NCBI RefSeq assembly: GCF_047971665.1
Contig: NZ_JBKEAA010000004.1
Span: 16,430 to 80,429, forward strand
DNA: 64,000 bases
Source of the DNA: Castellaniella sp047971665
GTDB lineage: Bacteria > Pseudomonadota > Gammaproteobacteria > Burkholderiales > Burkholderiaceae_B
Direction: 5' to 3'
Position numbers and translations under genes: made by a program. The notes below the pieces were generated by a model. It had not been told where the DNA came from. It worked only from the letters and a program-made list of their open reading frames with translations, and searched no databases. How positions within the stretch are numbered: the stretch's first letter is position 1; each line of letters starts with the position of its first letter. Positions 37,491 through 46,845 of the stretch are shown here, piece by piece.

Positions 37491-37599
37491 GAGGGCAAAA
37501 AGGACAGCCGGTCGCCGTGACCGGCGGTTTGTGTACTATGCATTCATTCTAATCGCTTGCAAGCGGCAGAACATTTTCAGAGGATAGGAATTCATCGCC
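37491..37599. promoter_or_regulatory. Divergent thiD / rubredoxin promoter region
   Basis: Minus strand: TTGCAA with CATAGT at 16-nt spacing is a candidate thiD promoter. A perfect 7-bp hairpin GCCGGTC-GCCGT-GACCGGC (37507-37525) lies in the thiD leader close to its start. No TPP aptamer elements are present. Confidence 0.4.
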
Positions 37600-37764
37600 A
37601 TGCGAACCTGGATGTGCCTGATCTGCGGCTGGATCTATGACGAGGCGGCCGGCTTTCCGGAAGACGGGATCGCGCCCGGCACGCGCTGGGAGGACGTCCC
37701 GCCCAACTGGGTCTGTCCCGAATGCGGCGCCCGGAAGGAAGACTTCGAATTGATTGAAATATGA
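37600..37764 (+). CDS. rubA: Rubredoxin
   Basis: 54 residues, MRTWMCLICGWIYDE at the N-terminus and NWVCPECGARKEDFE near the C-terminus: two CxxCG knuckles (Cys6, Cys9, Cys39, Cys42) bind one iron. A small electron carrier. Rubredoxin opposite thiDE-hemL is an arrangement I recall from related betaproteobacteria. Partner enzyme unknown. Confidence 0.95.
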   Translation: MRTWMCLICGWIYDEAAGFPEDGIAPGTRWEDVPPNWVCPECGARKEDFELIEI

Positions 37765-37844
37765 ATCACGCCGCCCGTGCGTGTTCCGCCGCGTTTCTGA
37801 TACTCTAGTGACAAGGGCCATTGGCCGGACTACAGGGGATCGCC

Positions 37845-38441
37845 ATGACGACCGTACCGCATCCTTCCGACACCGGTTCACGCATCGATCTGTCCCGGCA
37901 GTTTCTGCTGGCCATGCCGGGCATGGTGTCGGGCGAGCTGGCCAATACCGTGATCTATGTCTGCGAGCATACGGAACACGGCGCGCTCGGCCTGGTCATC
38001 AACCGGCCCACCGATCTCACCATCGGCGATCTGTTGCAGCGCATCGACCTGCCGTTGTCCCTGGAGATCGGACCGGTACAGGAATCGCCGGTCTTCTTCG
38101 GTGGACCGGTCCAGACCGATCGCGGCTTTGTGCTGCATGTGCCCAGCGGCGAATACAGTTCCAGCATCGAGCTGGGCGATGACGTGGCGCTGACCACCTC
38201 CCGCGACGTGCTGCAGGATGTCGCCGCCGGACACGGCCCGACCCGGCTCCTGGTGACATTGGGTTATGCGGGCTGGGGCGCCGGTCAGCTCGAAGACGAA
38301 CTGGCCCGCAATGCCTGGCTGAATGTGCTGTCCTCCGAGGACATTCTGTTCGACACCCCGGCAGAGGACAGGTACGACGCGGCGCTGGCCCAGCTGGGCA
38401 TCCGCGCCTCGATGCTGGCCAGTGATGCGGGTCATGCCTGA
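37845..38441 (+). CDS. YqgE/AlgH family protein
   Basis: 198 residues from ATG giving MTTVPHPSDTG, with CAGGGG before it; a TTG eight codons earlier is possible but weaker. Conserved LLAMPGMVSGELANTVIYVCEH and HGALGLVINRP at the N-terminus, then FFGGPVQTDRGFVLH and LGYAGWGAGQLEDEL. The family's role is not established. Its pairing with ruvX (yqgF) is very common. Confidence 0.93.
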   Translation: MTTVPHPSDTGSRIDLSRQFLLAMPGMVSGELANTVIYVCEHTEHGALGLVINRPTDLTIGDLLQRIDLPLSLEIGPVQESPVFFGGPVQTDRGFVLHVPSGEYSSSIELGDDVALTTSRDVLQDVAAGHGPTRLLVTLGYAGWGAGQLEDELARNAWLNVLSSEDILFDTPAEDRYDAALAQLGIRASMLASDAGHA

Positions 38442-38832
38442 CGCCGAACAGACGTTGCTGGCCTTTGATTACGGCCTCAAGAAAATCGGTGTGGCCCTGG
38501 GCAATACCCTGACGAATCAGGCGCGTCCCCTGTGCGTCCTGACTCCCTCCACGCGCGAACAGCGTTTTGCCCAGGTGAGGGCCTTGTTGGCCGAATGGCA
38601 ACCCGACCTGGTGGTGGTGGGCCTGCCCCTGACGCTGGATGGCGAGGAGCAGCCCGCTTCGCGGCAGAGCCGCCGGTTTGCTCATCAGATCGAAGGCCGG
38701 TTCCGGGTGCGTGTCGTGCTGGTCGATGAGCGCGGCTCCAGCCTGGAAGCCCAGCAGATCCTGGGCACGCATGCGCCCGATGATGCCGTGGCGGCTGCCG
38801 TGATCCTGCAGCGCTACCTGGAGAGGCACTGA
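38434..38832 (+). CDS. ruvX: Putative pre-16S rRNA nuclease / Holliday-junction resolvase YqgF
   Basis: 132 residues from ATG giving MPDAEQTLLAFDYGLKKIGVALG, overlapping the previous stop by 8 nt. RNase H-like fold with acidic residues in FDYG, the VVGLPLTLDGEE loop, VLVDERGSS and the final DDAVAAAVILQRYL. It processes the 16S rRNA 5' end in E. coli. Confidence 0.93.
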   Translation: MPDAEQTLLAFDYGLKKIGVALGNTLTNQARPLCVLTPSTREQRFAQVRALLAEWQPDLVVVGLPLTLDGEEQPASRQSRRFAHQIEGRFRVRVVLVDERGSSLEAQQILGTHAPDDAVAAAVILQRYLERH

Positions 38833-38857
38833 AGGCGCCGCCCGACGGCCGCATGCC

Positions 38858-39685
38858 GTGAATCGCGCGGTTTTGCGCATCCTCCGTCGGCCCGGGGCGG
38901 GTATGATGGGCGCCATTGCCCACTCCGGAGAGGGAAAGCCCTTGGCGCCGTTTCTGTTCCTGTTGCGTTTTGTCTGTGTGTCGGTCTGGATCCTGCTGGG
39001 TCTGCTGACCGAACTGGCAGTATTCCCGGCGCTGGGACGCGCCCGCCGTCGGAGGGTCGTGGGGGCATGGTCGCGCGGATTGATGCGGCTGTGCGGCGTG
39101 CGCCTGCGCTGCCTGGGCGAACCCGTCATGTCCGGCGCCGTGCTGTGGGTGGCCAATCATGTGTCCTGGGTCGATATCTTCGTGCTCAACAGTGTGCGCA
39201 CCACCTCTTTCGTGGCCAAGAGCGACATCCGGCGCTGGCCGGTGATCGGCCTGCTGGTGGCCTGGGCGGGGACGCTGTTCATCGACCGGCACCACCGGCA
39301 CGCCGTGCGCGATGCCGGTCGGCAGATGCTTGCCTGCTTCGACGAGGGCGATGCCGTGGGCCTGTTTCCCGAGGGCACGACCACCGATGGCGCGGACGTG
39401 CTGCCTTTTCATGCAGGGCTGTTCGATGCCGCCGTAAAATCCGGTGTGCCGACGCAGCCGGTGGCGCTGCGTTTTCTGAAGCGTGGACGGCGGGCGCCGG
39501 AACTGGCCTTCGTCGGCGAACAGACACTGGTGGCGAATCTGTGGTTCCTGCTCAGTGCCCGGGACGTGTCGGTCGAATGCCGTTTCCTGACGCCGATTCC
39601 GTCCGCCGAGGGTCAGACGCGCGCGGATGTGGCGCGTCGCGCTCAGGCCGCCATTGGCGAGGCCGTGCGCGGCGGCCCGGCATGA
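38858..39685 (+). CDS. plsC: 1-acyl-sn-glycerol-3-phosphate acyltransferase
   Basis: 275 residues from GTG at 38858; a TTG at 38942, preceded by GGAGAGGG, would give 247 residues and may be the true start, since the family begins near the following membrane helix (FLFLLRFVCVSVWILLGLL). Catalytic HX4D is in NHVSWVD and the second block is FPEGTTTDG. It makes phosphatidic acid at the inner membrane. Confidence 0.88.
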   Translation: MNRAVLRILRRPGAGMMGAIAHSGEGKPLAPFLFLLRFVCVSVWILLGLLTELAVFPALGRARRRRVVGAWSRGLMRLCGVRLRCLGEPVMSGAVLWVANHVSWVDIFVLNSVRTTSFVAKSDIRRWPVIGLLVAWAGTLFIDRHHRHAVRDAGRQMLACFDEGDAVGLFPEGTTTDGADVLPFHAGLFDAAVKSGVPTQPVALRFLKRGRRAPELAFVGEQTLVANLWFLLSARDVSVECRFLTPIPSAEGQTRADVARRAQAAIGEAVRGGPA

Positions 39686-39701
39686 CCCGACTGCGGTCGG
39701 G
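39686..39701. terminator. Hairpin right after the plsC stop
   Basis: CCCGAC-TGCG-GTCGGG directly follows the TGA. No T-tract. It lies between convergent plsC and apaH. Confidence 0.4.
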
Positions 39702-39732
39702 GGGGCTGAAAGCGGCGCCGGCGCGCCCGGGT

Positions 39733-40584
39733 TCACCGGCAGGCGGCGCAGTCCTGCTGGACGACCTGATGGTCGCGCAGCCGCAATGCCGTGAGTGAAC
39801 GCCCCCAGACACAGCCGGTGTCCAGACAGATCACGTCCGGGCGGATGAGCAGGCCGAGCGCGGACCAGTGGCCGAAGACCACCGGCTCGCCAGGATCGCG
39901 GCGACCCGGCAGCTCGAACCAGGGTACCAGTTCGGGAGCGGTGTCAGGTTCGCCTTTGTGAGTGAAATTCATGCGGCCGTCATCCGCATGACAGACCCGG
40001 ATGCGCGTCAGTGCATTGACGATCACGCGCATCCGGTCCGGTCCTTGCAGGGTGTCGTGCCATTGCAGGGGTTTCTCGCCATACAGGTCGTGCAGGGCGG
40101 GATGCCAGTCGGGCTGGCGCAGCGCCGTCTCGATCTCGCCCGCCAGGGCTTGCGCCTGATCCAGCGTCCAGGCGGGCAGGATGCCGGCGTGCACCATGAC
40201 ATGGCCATGGTCGCGGATCAGCAGGGGCTGGCGGCGCAGCCAGTCGATCAGGTCGGCCGCGTCGGGCGCATCCAGAATGTCCTGAAACGTATCGGATTTG
40301 CCCATGGGACGCACGCCCGCCACGACAGCCAGCAGGTGCAGGTCATGGTTGCCGAGGATGACGCGCGCCCGGTCTCCCAGGGCACGGATCAGCCGCAGCG
40401 CTCCCAGGGAATCGGGGCCACGGTTGACCAGGTCGCCGGCGAACCAGAGCTCGGTGTCGGGTGACGAGAGCTCGGGGCGCTCCAGCAGGGCGCGCAGGGC
40501 GCCCGCGCAGCCCTGGATGTCGCCGATGACCCAGACATCACCGCGCACGGCGCTGGCGGCCGCTGGTCTTTCGGACGGGGTCAT
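39733..40584 (-). CDS. apaH: Symmetrical bis(5'-nucleosyl)-tetraphosphatase ApaH
   Basis: 283 residues from ATG giving MTPSERPAAASAVRG, coupled to lptG by ATGA. Calcineurin-type metallophosphatase: GDIQGC, GDLVNRGPDS and GNHD are the metal-binding motifs, with VMVHAGILP later. It hydrolyses Ap4A and can remove 5' Np4 caps from RNA in E. coli. Confidence 0.94.
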   Translation of the reverse strand: MTPSERPAAASAVRGDVWVIGDIQGCAGALRALLERPELSSPDTELWFAGDLVNRGPDSLGALRLIRALGDRARVILGNHDLHLLAVVAGVRPMGKSDTFQDILDAPDAADLIDWLRRQPLLIRDHGHVMVHAGILPAWTLDQAQALAGEIETALRQPDWHPALHDLYGEKPLQWHDTLQGPDRMRVIVNALTRIRVCHADDGRMNFTHKGEPDTAPELVPWFELPGRRDPGEPVVFGHWSALGLLIRPDVICLDTGCVWGRSLTALRLRDHQVVQQDCAACR

Positions 40585-41756
40585 AGGGGGCTTCGCTGGA
40601 GTCGGCGCTGGCGCAGCCACAGAGACAGCGAGTGGCGGTATTCCATTCCCAGCAGGGCCAGCAGGGCGATCACCAGGCCGATCAGGCTGGGGACCAGGGC
40701 GGTGGCCCAGGGCGGCCAGCCGCCCAGCATGCCGGCATTCAGGGCCAGTTGGTTGAGCATGAAGAAACTCACCCCCAGAATGATGCCGGTGAAGACCTTG
40801 AGGCCGACGCCGCCACGGCGTGTCTGCATGAAGCCGATGGGCGCGGCGATGGTGATCATGACCAGCAGGGTGAAGGGGTAGGCGATCTTGCGCCACAGGG
40901 CGACTTCCTGGCGGTCGGGCTGCAACTGGTTGCTCTTGAGGTAGCGGATGTAGTCCAGCAGGTCCGAGATCGCCATGCGTTCCGGGGTCAGGATGCGGGC
41001 GATCAGCCGCTCGGGCGTAAGCGAGGTGGGGATGCTGCGCTCGTCCAGATGGACGAGTTCGCTGATGGGCGCAGCGGGGATGCGGGCATCGGACAGCGCC
41101 TTGGCGGAATCCGGGCGGATGCGGGTCTCGGTCAGGTCGCGCAAGACCAGATGTCCCTGTTCGAACTGTCCGTTGACGGCCTGGACGGTGGCCCGCAATG
41201 TATCGTCCGCAGCGAATTCGTAGAGCACCACGTTCTCGACGCGGCCCTGGCCGTTGAGCTGGCCGATGTTGATGATGCGGGTGCCGCGCTTGCCGTCGGC
41301 TTCCTTGAACCAGTATCCGCTGGACATGCGGCCGCCATCGGTGCGGCCCAGCAGCTCGAGGCGGGATTCGCTGCGATGCAGTTCGGCGGCCGGGGTGATG
41401 AATTCCGACAGGATGAAAGCGCCCAGCACCAGCGGGATCGTGATCAGCCACAGGGCGACCAGCAGCCGCATGCCGCTGATGCCGGAGGCGCGCAGGATGG
41501 TCAGCTCATTGCGCTGCGCCAGCGCCGCCAGCGCCAGCACCGCGCCGATCAGCAGGCCGATGGGCAGCAGTTCGTACAGATAGCTGGGGATGTCCAGGGC
41601 CTGCAGGTAGAACAGGTTCAACAGGGACAGGCGCTCCCCGACCTTGTCCAGGCCATCGATCAGCGCGAAGAACATGAAAAGGCCCACCAGAGCCACCAGG
41701 ACGACGGCGGTCGAACGGTAGATTTCGCGGGCGATATAGCGTCGTGCCGTGCGCAT
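40581..41756 (-). CDS. lptG: LPS export ABC transporter permease LptG
   Basis: 391 residues from ATG giving MRTARRYIAREIYRSTAVVL; the 20 codons upstream are not conserved. YjgP/YjgQ family with six membrane helices and a periplasmic jellyroll between them. GLDKVGERLSL, SYLYELLPIGLLIGAVLALA and NELTILRASGISGMRL are characteristic. It extracts LPS with LptB and LptF. The usual neighbour lptF is not in this window. Confidence 0.92.
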   Translation of the reverse strand: MRTARRYIAREIYRSTAVVLVALVGLFMFFALIDGLDKVGERLSLLNLFYLQALDIPSYLYELLPIGLLIGAVLALAALAQRNELTILRASGISGMRLLVALWLITIPLVLGAFILSEFITPAAELHRSESRLELLGRTDGGRMSSGYWFKEADGKRGTRIINIGQLNGQGRVENVVLYEFAADDTLRATVQAVNGQFEQGHLVLRDLTETRIRPDSAKALSDARIPAAPISELVHLDERSIPTSLTPERLIARILTPERMAISDLLDYIRYLKSNQLQPDRQEVALWRKIAYPFTLLVMITIAAPIGFMQTRRGGVGLKVFTGIILGVSFFMLNQLALNAGMLGGWPPWATALVPSLIGLVIALLALLGMEYRHSLSLWLRQRRLQRSPL

Positions 41757-41819
41757 GGACGAGGGTGCGGTGAAAAGCTCAATAGTACCCTGAACGGCGG
41801 GCGCCGCCCGGTGCATGCG

Positions 41820-42533
41820 CTACGGGACTTCGACCTGGGGCATGCGGGCGCGCACGGTCGCCGAGTGGGAACGCAGGTAGGCGGTGACGCCATGGCGGTC
41901 GTAGTAGGCCGGATTGGGCAGCATGGCCGCCAGGCGGGCAGCCTGGCTGGATGAAAGCTGGTTCGCGTCGGTGCGGAAATAATGCTGGGCAGCGGCCTGG
42001 GCGCCGAAGGTGTCGGTTCCCCACTGGGCCACGTTGAGGTAGAGCTCCAGGATGCGGCGCTTGCTCATGACAGCTTCGATCATGTAGGTCAGGATCAGCT
42101 CCTGACCTTTGCGCAGGTAATTGCGCGAGTTCGACAGGAACAGGTTCTTGGCCAGTTGCTGCGTGATCGTGGACCCGCCGCGACGCCGCGAGCGGCCCCG
42201 GTCTGCTTGCTGCTGGTTGTAGTCCCAGGCTTTGCGGATGGCCTCCCATTCGACGCCGTCATGATCGACGAAACCACTGTCCTCGGAGGCGATCACGGCG
42301 CGCTTCAGATTCTGGCTGATGTGTTCGTACGGCACCCATACATGCTGCAACTCGGCCTCGGGGTCTTCGCCCCGCAGGGCATTGAGCGTGTCCTGCATGA
42401 TGGGAGTGTTGGCGGGGGCGCGAAAATTGAACCAGACCACCATGCCCAGCAGGCCGATCTGGTAGAGGAAGGCGGCGCACAGCGCGACCAGCAGAACGGT
42501 CATGACGGTTTTGCGGCGGCCCGGCATGCTCAT
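41820..42533 (-). CDS. mtgA: Monofunctional peptidoglycan glycosyltransferase MtgA
   Basis: 237 residues: one membrane anchor (about 12-35) and a GT51 domain with catalytic Glu in AVIASEDSGFVDHDGVEW, then GGSTITQQLAKNLFL and KRRILELYLNVAQWG. It polymerises lipid II without transpeptidase activity. The start overlaps the preceding stop (ATGA). Confidence 0.95.
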   Translation of the reverse strand: MSMPGRRKTVMTVLLVALCAAFLYQIGLLGMVVWFNFRAPANTPIMQDTLNALRGEDPEAELQHVWVPYEHISQNLKRAVIASEDSGFVDHDGVEWEAIRKAWDYNQQQADRGRSRRRGGSTITQQLAKNLFLSNSRNYLRKGQELILTYMIEAVMSKRRILELYLNVAQWGTDTFGAQAAAQHYFRTDANQLSSSQAARLAAMLPNPAYYDRHGVTAYLRSHSATVRARMPQVEVP

Positions 42534-43408
42534 GGCGCCCCCGTATCCAGGCCTTCGCGGGTGAAGTGCCAGGTGCGTGTGATGGCGAGAATGTCGGTCT
42601 GCCGGGCCAGTTCGGGCGGCAGTGGCTCGAAGGGCGCGGCCAGTTCGACGATGCGCCGGGCCGCGCCGTTCAGGACGGTCTGATCCGAGGGGCGGTCGAA
42701 CTGGATGTGGTCCAGGCTGCCGTCGCGCCGGATGTAGACGGTCAGTTGCAGATCGCCGTAGATGCGGCCGCGCGCCTCGGGTGGGTAGTGCTGCGTGCCG
42801 ATCAGCTCGATACGCTGACGCCAGGCCTCGACGTACTGGGCATCGTCCGATGCGCGAGTGGACGGCGCAGTGAAGGTTTGCCGGGGCAGGGCGTTGTAGC
42901 GTGCGATACGTTCCTTCAGGGCGGCGATGCGGGCGCTGAGCACCAGGCTGTCCTGCTGACGGTCATCCTCGCCCTGATCGGGACTGCTGCCCAGCAGTTC
43001 CGGGGACGGCCGGGCGGCGACGACGGTGTCCTGTGATTCCAATTGAGACAGCAGGCGGCGCTGCTCGGCTTCGAGCTCGGCCTGCCGGCGTCGCAGGGCG
43101 GCCAGCACGGTTTCCTCGGCGTGGCCGTCGGTGGTACGCGGCAGGGGGGATGAGGCCATTCCCTGCGCCCGGTCTCCGCCGCCGTCCAGATTCTGCTGGG
43201 CCAGCGCCTGGGGATTCAGGGGGGCCTGTTCGCTGCGGCTGTTGACCAGCGTGACTTCCAGGGTGGACGACTGGCCGGGCAGCCGGGCGGGGATGAAATG
43301 CCATGCCAGCAGCGCTGCGTGCGCGGCCAGGGACAGCAGCAGGGCTGCCGCCATGCGGCTGCGGCCTTCGTCCCGGGATTCCAGCAGTTGCAGTGGCAGC
43401 GTGTCCAT
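42530..43408 (-). CDS. TonB-family energy-transducer-like protein
   Basis: 292 residues: N-terminal membrane anchor (about 20-40), a coiled coil rich in Glu/Gln/Arg (about 100-180), and a TonB C-terminal-type domain (about 205-290) with YPPEARGRIYGDLQLTVYIRRDG. No Pro-rich spanner or ExbBD genes are nearby, so iron-siderophore function is not implied. It sits between a ribonuclease gene and mtgA. Confidence 0.82.
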   Translation of the reverse strand: MDTLPLQLLESRDEGRSRMAAALLLSLAAHAALLAWHFIPARLPGQSSTLEVTLVNSRSEQAPLNPQALAQQNLDGGGDRAQGMASSPLPRTTDGHAEETVLAALRRRQAELEAEQRRLLSQLESQDTVVAARPSPELLGSSPDQGEDDRQQDSLVLSARIAALKERIARYNALPRQTFTAPSTRASDDAQYVEAWRQRIELIGTQHYPPEARGRIYGDLQLTVYIRRDGSLDHIQFDRPSDQTVLNGAARRIVELAAPFEPLPPELARQTDILAITRTWHFTREGLDTGAP

Positions 43409-43419
43409 GGTGCGTTCCC

Positions 43420-45300
43420 TCAGACTGGTTCCCGCAGGCGCAGCTCGATGTCCAGGCCGATCTCGTCGACGCTGAGGATGTCCAGCCGCAGTGCCTGGCC
43501 GCGTTCGAATTCAGGCAGGCCGTTGATGCGGGTGACGAACGGTGCGCAGGCCAGCCGCACCAGGTTTTCCCGCAGCACGTGAGCGAGGACTTCTTTCATC
43601 CCCTGCTGTTGCAGCCAGCGGATGCACCAGTAGCGCTCCATCGAGGACTGGAATTCGCCCCAGAGCGTGTACTGCGAATCGAAGGCGCCGATCAGGGCGA
43701 ACAGGTCGGCGTCCTTGGGTTTGAAGGGGGCGGCCAGCCGCGCGGAGACGCCGTGCTCGGCCGCCGCCATGATCTGGCTCTGGTTGATCAGGTCCACATA
43801 GCGGCGCAGCGGCGACGTCGACCAGAGGTACTGCGGCACGGCGATGGATTCGTGCGGCAGCGCCTGGGTGGACATGCGGGTGCGTCCGGCCTGCTGGGAA
43901 CGGTAGATGCCCGGGACGCCGTGGCGCGCCAGCAGGGCGCCCCATTGTGTATTGGTCAGGATCATGTATTCGGCCACCAGCCGGTCCAGCGGGGCGTTGC
44001 GCTGGCGCGGCACCAGGCGGACGATCGAGTCCGGGTCGTCGGGCGGGCCGTCGATTTCGAAGTTGTATTCGATGCGGTTGTTATTTTCCGGCCTGCCGCG
44101 CGCGCGGTCGCGCACAGCGCCCACCGCCTTGGCGAACTGCCACAGGGGCCGCAGCCAGTGGCTGTACGGCAGGGCTGCGCCGGGATCGTCCAGCGCGGCT
44201 TCCGTGACCTGGTCGTCGATCTGGCCGTGACGCAGGTTGGTGGTCACCCGGATGCTTTCGAGCCGGGTTTCGGTGTCCAGGATCTCGCCGTCCGACAGGC
44301 GGCCGGTGACGTACAGCGACAGCGCCGGGCGCCATTGCCCCTCGTCCAGGGAAAAGGCGGCGATCAACTCGCGCGACAGCATGGGGATCTTGTCGCCCGG
44401 CATGTAGACCGTGGACATGCGCGCGCGCGCCTGATCGTCCAGGGCGCTGCCGCGCGTGACGGCCAGCGCCGGGGCGGCAATATGAATACCGACGCGGACC
44501 GTGCCGGGTTCAGGGATCGTGACCGACAGCGCGTCGTCGATTTCGATGGTGCTGGCATCGTCCAGGGAATAGGCCTCGACGTCGGCCCGGGGCAGATGCG
44601 CGCCCCAGGCCTGGATTTCCACGGACGGCCATGCTGTTCCCCGGGGAAAATGGGCCGTGAGGAACCGGTCGCGCATCATGGCCAGGGGATGGGGCCAGAC
44701 GCCCAGCGACAGCAGCAGCCGTTCCGGACTCATGCCCGATTGCTGGACGGCGGCATCGAAGGCTTTCCATTCCAGCGTGTTCTTGTCGGGCCGGTCCAGG
44801 AACGAGGCGGCCACGGGCCGCAAGGCCTCGGGCAGCGTGCCTGCCAGGAGGGTTTCGGTCCATTGCGCCTGCTGTTCCGCCTGACGGTGTTTTTTTTCGA
44901 TGGCGGCCAGGGCAGCTTGCAGGATCTCTGGCGGAGCGGGGCGAAAGGCCCCCTTGCCGCGCCGGTGAAAGTGGGCGGGCGCGGCCGACAGCGCCAGGAT
45001 CGTGGCGGTCTTTTCCACGGCGTCGGGCGCGTGGCCGAAATAGTCTTCGGCCAGGGCCGCGGCCTCGAATTCCTGTTGCGGCGCGACTTCCCACAGGAAT
45101 CCGGCATCCAGGGTGGCCGCCAGGGATTCGGCGGCGGGCAGCAGACCGTCGGGCGACGGCTGTTCAAAGGTGAACAGCACGGCATTGCGTTTGATTTTGC
45201 TGCGCTTGCCGCTGGCCGATTCGACCTGCAGCGAGGTATCGGCTTCGGAGAAAATGGTTTCGGCCTTGAGCTTGCCGGCGTCTTCGTAGAGAACGTGCAT
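43420..45300 (-). CDS. RNB-domain ribonuclease (RNase II-like)
   Basis: 626 residues from ATG giving MHVLYEDAGKLKAET; the frame is open 33 codons upstream without conserved sequence. Exoribonuclease catalytic centre YSLDDASTIEIDDALSV holds the metal-binding aspartates, followed by VGIHIAAPAL and YMPGDKIPMLSREL. There is no clear S1 domain at the C-terminus, as in the shorter RNase II-like proteins of this group. It degrades RNA 3' to 5'. Confidence 0.88.
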   Translation of the reverse strand: MHVLYEDAGKLKAETIFSEADTSLQVESASGKRSKIKRNAVLFTFEQPSPDGLLPAAESLAATLDAGFLWEVAPQQEFEAAALAEDYFGHAPDAVEKTATILALSAAPAHFHRRGKGAFRPAPPEILQAALAAIEKKHRQAEQQAQWTETLLAGTLPEALRPVAASFLDRPDKNTLEWKAFDAAVQQSGMSPERLLLSLGVWPHPLAMMRDRFLTAHFPRGTAWPSVEIQAWGAHLPRADVEAYSLDDASTIEIDDALSVTIPEPGTVRVGIHIAAPALAVTRGSALDDQARARMSTVYMPGDKIPMLSRELIAAFSLDEGQWRPALSLYVTGRLSDGEILDTETRLESIRVTTNLRHGQIDDQVTEAALDDPGAALPYSHWLRPLWQFAKAVGAVRDRARGRPENNNRIEYNFEIDGPPDDPDSIVRLVPRQRNAPLDRLVAEYMILTNTQWGALLARHGVPGIYRSQQAGRTRMSTQALPHESIAVPQYLWSTSPLRRYVDLINQSQIMAAAEHGVSARLAAPFKPKDADLFALIGAFDSQYTLWGEFQSSMERYWCIRWLQQQGMKEVLAHVLRENLVRLACAPFVTRINGLPEFERGQALRLDILSVDEIGLDIELRLREPV

Positions 45301-45325
45301 AAAGAAATAGAGAGACTGCGGAGAT

Positions 45326-46717
45326 TCAGTGAGAGGATCGGGGCGGGCGCTGCGCCAGCCGGTCGAGCAGGGTCTGGTGGATGCCGCCGAAACTGCCATT
45401 GCTCATGATGAGCACCTGGTCGCCGGGCTGCGCCGCCTGGCACACTGCGTCGGCCAGGGCATCCAGATCGTCGCCCGTCCACAGGCGGTCGCCCAGCCCG
45501 GCCAGCACCTGGCGGGGGTCCCAGCCCAGGGCGTGCCGGCCCTGGGTGGCGCCGTGGCAGAAAACAAGATCGGCGTCGGCCAGCGCGGCGGGCAGCCGCG
45601 CGGCCATGGTGCCCAGTTTCATGGTGTTGGAGCGCGGTTCGATCACCGCCAGGATACGGGTCTGCGGTCCGACGCGGCGGCGCAGGCCGTCCAGGGTGGT
45701 GGCCATGGCGCTCGGGTGATGGGCGAAATCGTCATGGACGGCCACCCCGTCCCGGGTGCCGCGCAGTTCCAGGCGACGGCGCACACCCTGGAACCGGTTC
45801 AGGGCGGCGATGCCGTCGGCGGGCGCGATGCCCGCATGGCGGGCCGCGGCCAGGGCCGCCAGCGCGTTGGCCTGGTTGTGGGCGCCCGACAGCGACCAGT
45901 CCAGCATGCCGACCGGCCTGCCCTGATGCAGGATGCGGCAGCGCTGGCCGTCGTGGGTTTGCGGTTCGGCCTGCCAGTCGCCGCCGGCGCCGAAGGTCTC
46001 GACGGGTGTCCAGCAACCGCGCGCCAGGACGCGGTCCAGGGCCTCGCCGGTCGTGGGCCGGATCAGGTGCCCCGCGGCCGGGACGGTGCGCACCAGATGG
46101 TGGAACTGGGTTTCGATGGCGGCCAGGTCGGGGAAGATGTCGGCGTGGTCGTATTCCAGATTGTTCAGGATGGCGGTGCGGGGGCGGTAGTGGACGAATT
46201 TGGAGCGTTTGTCGAAGAAGGCCGTGTCGTATTCATCGGCCTCGATGACGAAGTGACGGCGGGCGGGCTCATAGCGGGCCGAGACCCCCAGATCCGGCGC
46301 CACGCCGCCGATCAGGAAATTGGCGGGCTCGCCGGACTGATCGAGGATCCAGGCCAGCATGGCGCTGGTCGTGGTCTTGCCGTGCGTACCTGCCACGGCC
46401 AGGACGTGCTGGTCGCGCAGGATGTGGTCGGCCAGCCATTGCGGGCCGGAGGTATAGGGCAGGCCACGGTCCAGGATGGCCTCCATCAGCGGGTTGCCCC
46501 GGGTCACGACGTTGCCGATCACGTACAGATCGGCGCCCAGGCCGATCTGATCCGCGTCGAAGCCCTCGATCAGGTCGATGCCCTGTTCGCGCAGCTGTGT
46601 GCTCATGGGCGGGTAGACCCCCGCATCGCAGCCGGTGACCCGGTGACCTGCCGTGCGGGCGATCAGGGCCAGACCGCCCATGAACGTGCCGCAGATTCCC
46701 AATATGTGTACGTGCAT
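45326..46717 (-). CDS. mpl: UDP-MurNAc:L-Ala-gamma-D-Glu-meso-Dap ligase Mpl
   Basis: 463 residues from ATG giving MHVHILGICGTFMGG, with GGAGG upstream; the in-frame extension is not conserved. Mur-ligase fold: P-loop GTHGKTTT (110-117), IEADEYDTAFFDKRSKF, and the C-terminal DDFAHHPSAMATTL. It reattaches recycled tripeptide to UDP-MurNAc, matching AmpG import of muropeptides. Confidence 0.95.
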   Translation of the reverse strand: MHVHILGICGTFMGGLALIARTAGHRVTGCDAGVYPPMSTQLREQGIDLIEGFDADQIGLGADLYVIGNVVTRGNPLMEAILDRGLPYTSGPQWLADHILRDQHVLAVAGTHGKTTTSAMLAWILDQSGEPANFLIGGVAPDLGVSARYEPARRHFVIEADEYDTAFFDKRSKFVHYRPRTAILNNLEYDHADIFPDLAAIETQFHHLVRTVPAAGHLIRPTTGEALDRVLARGCWTPVETFGAGGDWQAEPQTHDGQRCRILHQGRPVGMLDWSLSGAHNQANALAALAAARHAGIAPADGIAALNRFQGVRRRLELRGTRDGVAVHDDFAHHPSAMATTLDGLRRRVGPQTRILAVIEPRSNTMKLGTMAARLPAALADADLVFCHGATQGRHALGWDPRQVLAGLGDRLWTGDDLDALADAVCQAAQPGDQVLIMSNGSFGGIHQTLLDRLAQRPPRSSH

Positions 46718-46845
46718 TGCGTCCTCCAACCGATATTGTAAGGGGCTGGTGCTATGATGAAACGGCTTGGGATTCTCTGGAATGATCTGCTGTCGTGGCC
46801 CGTTCAGGGCGTCCCTTCGGTGATCATTCGTTGGACGGCATTTCC

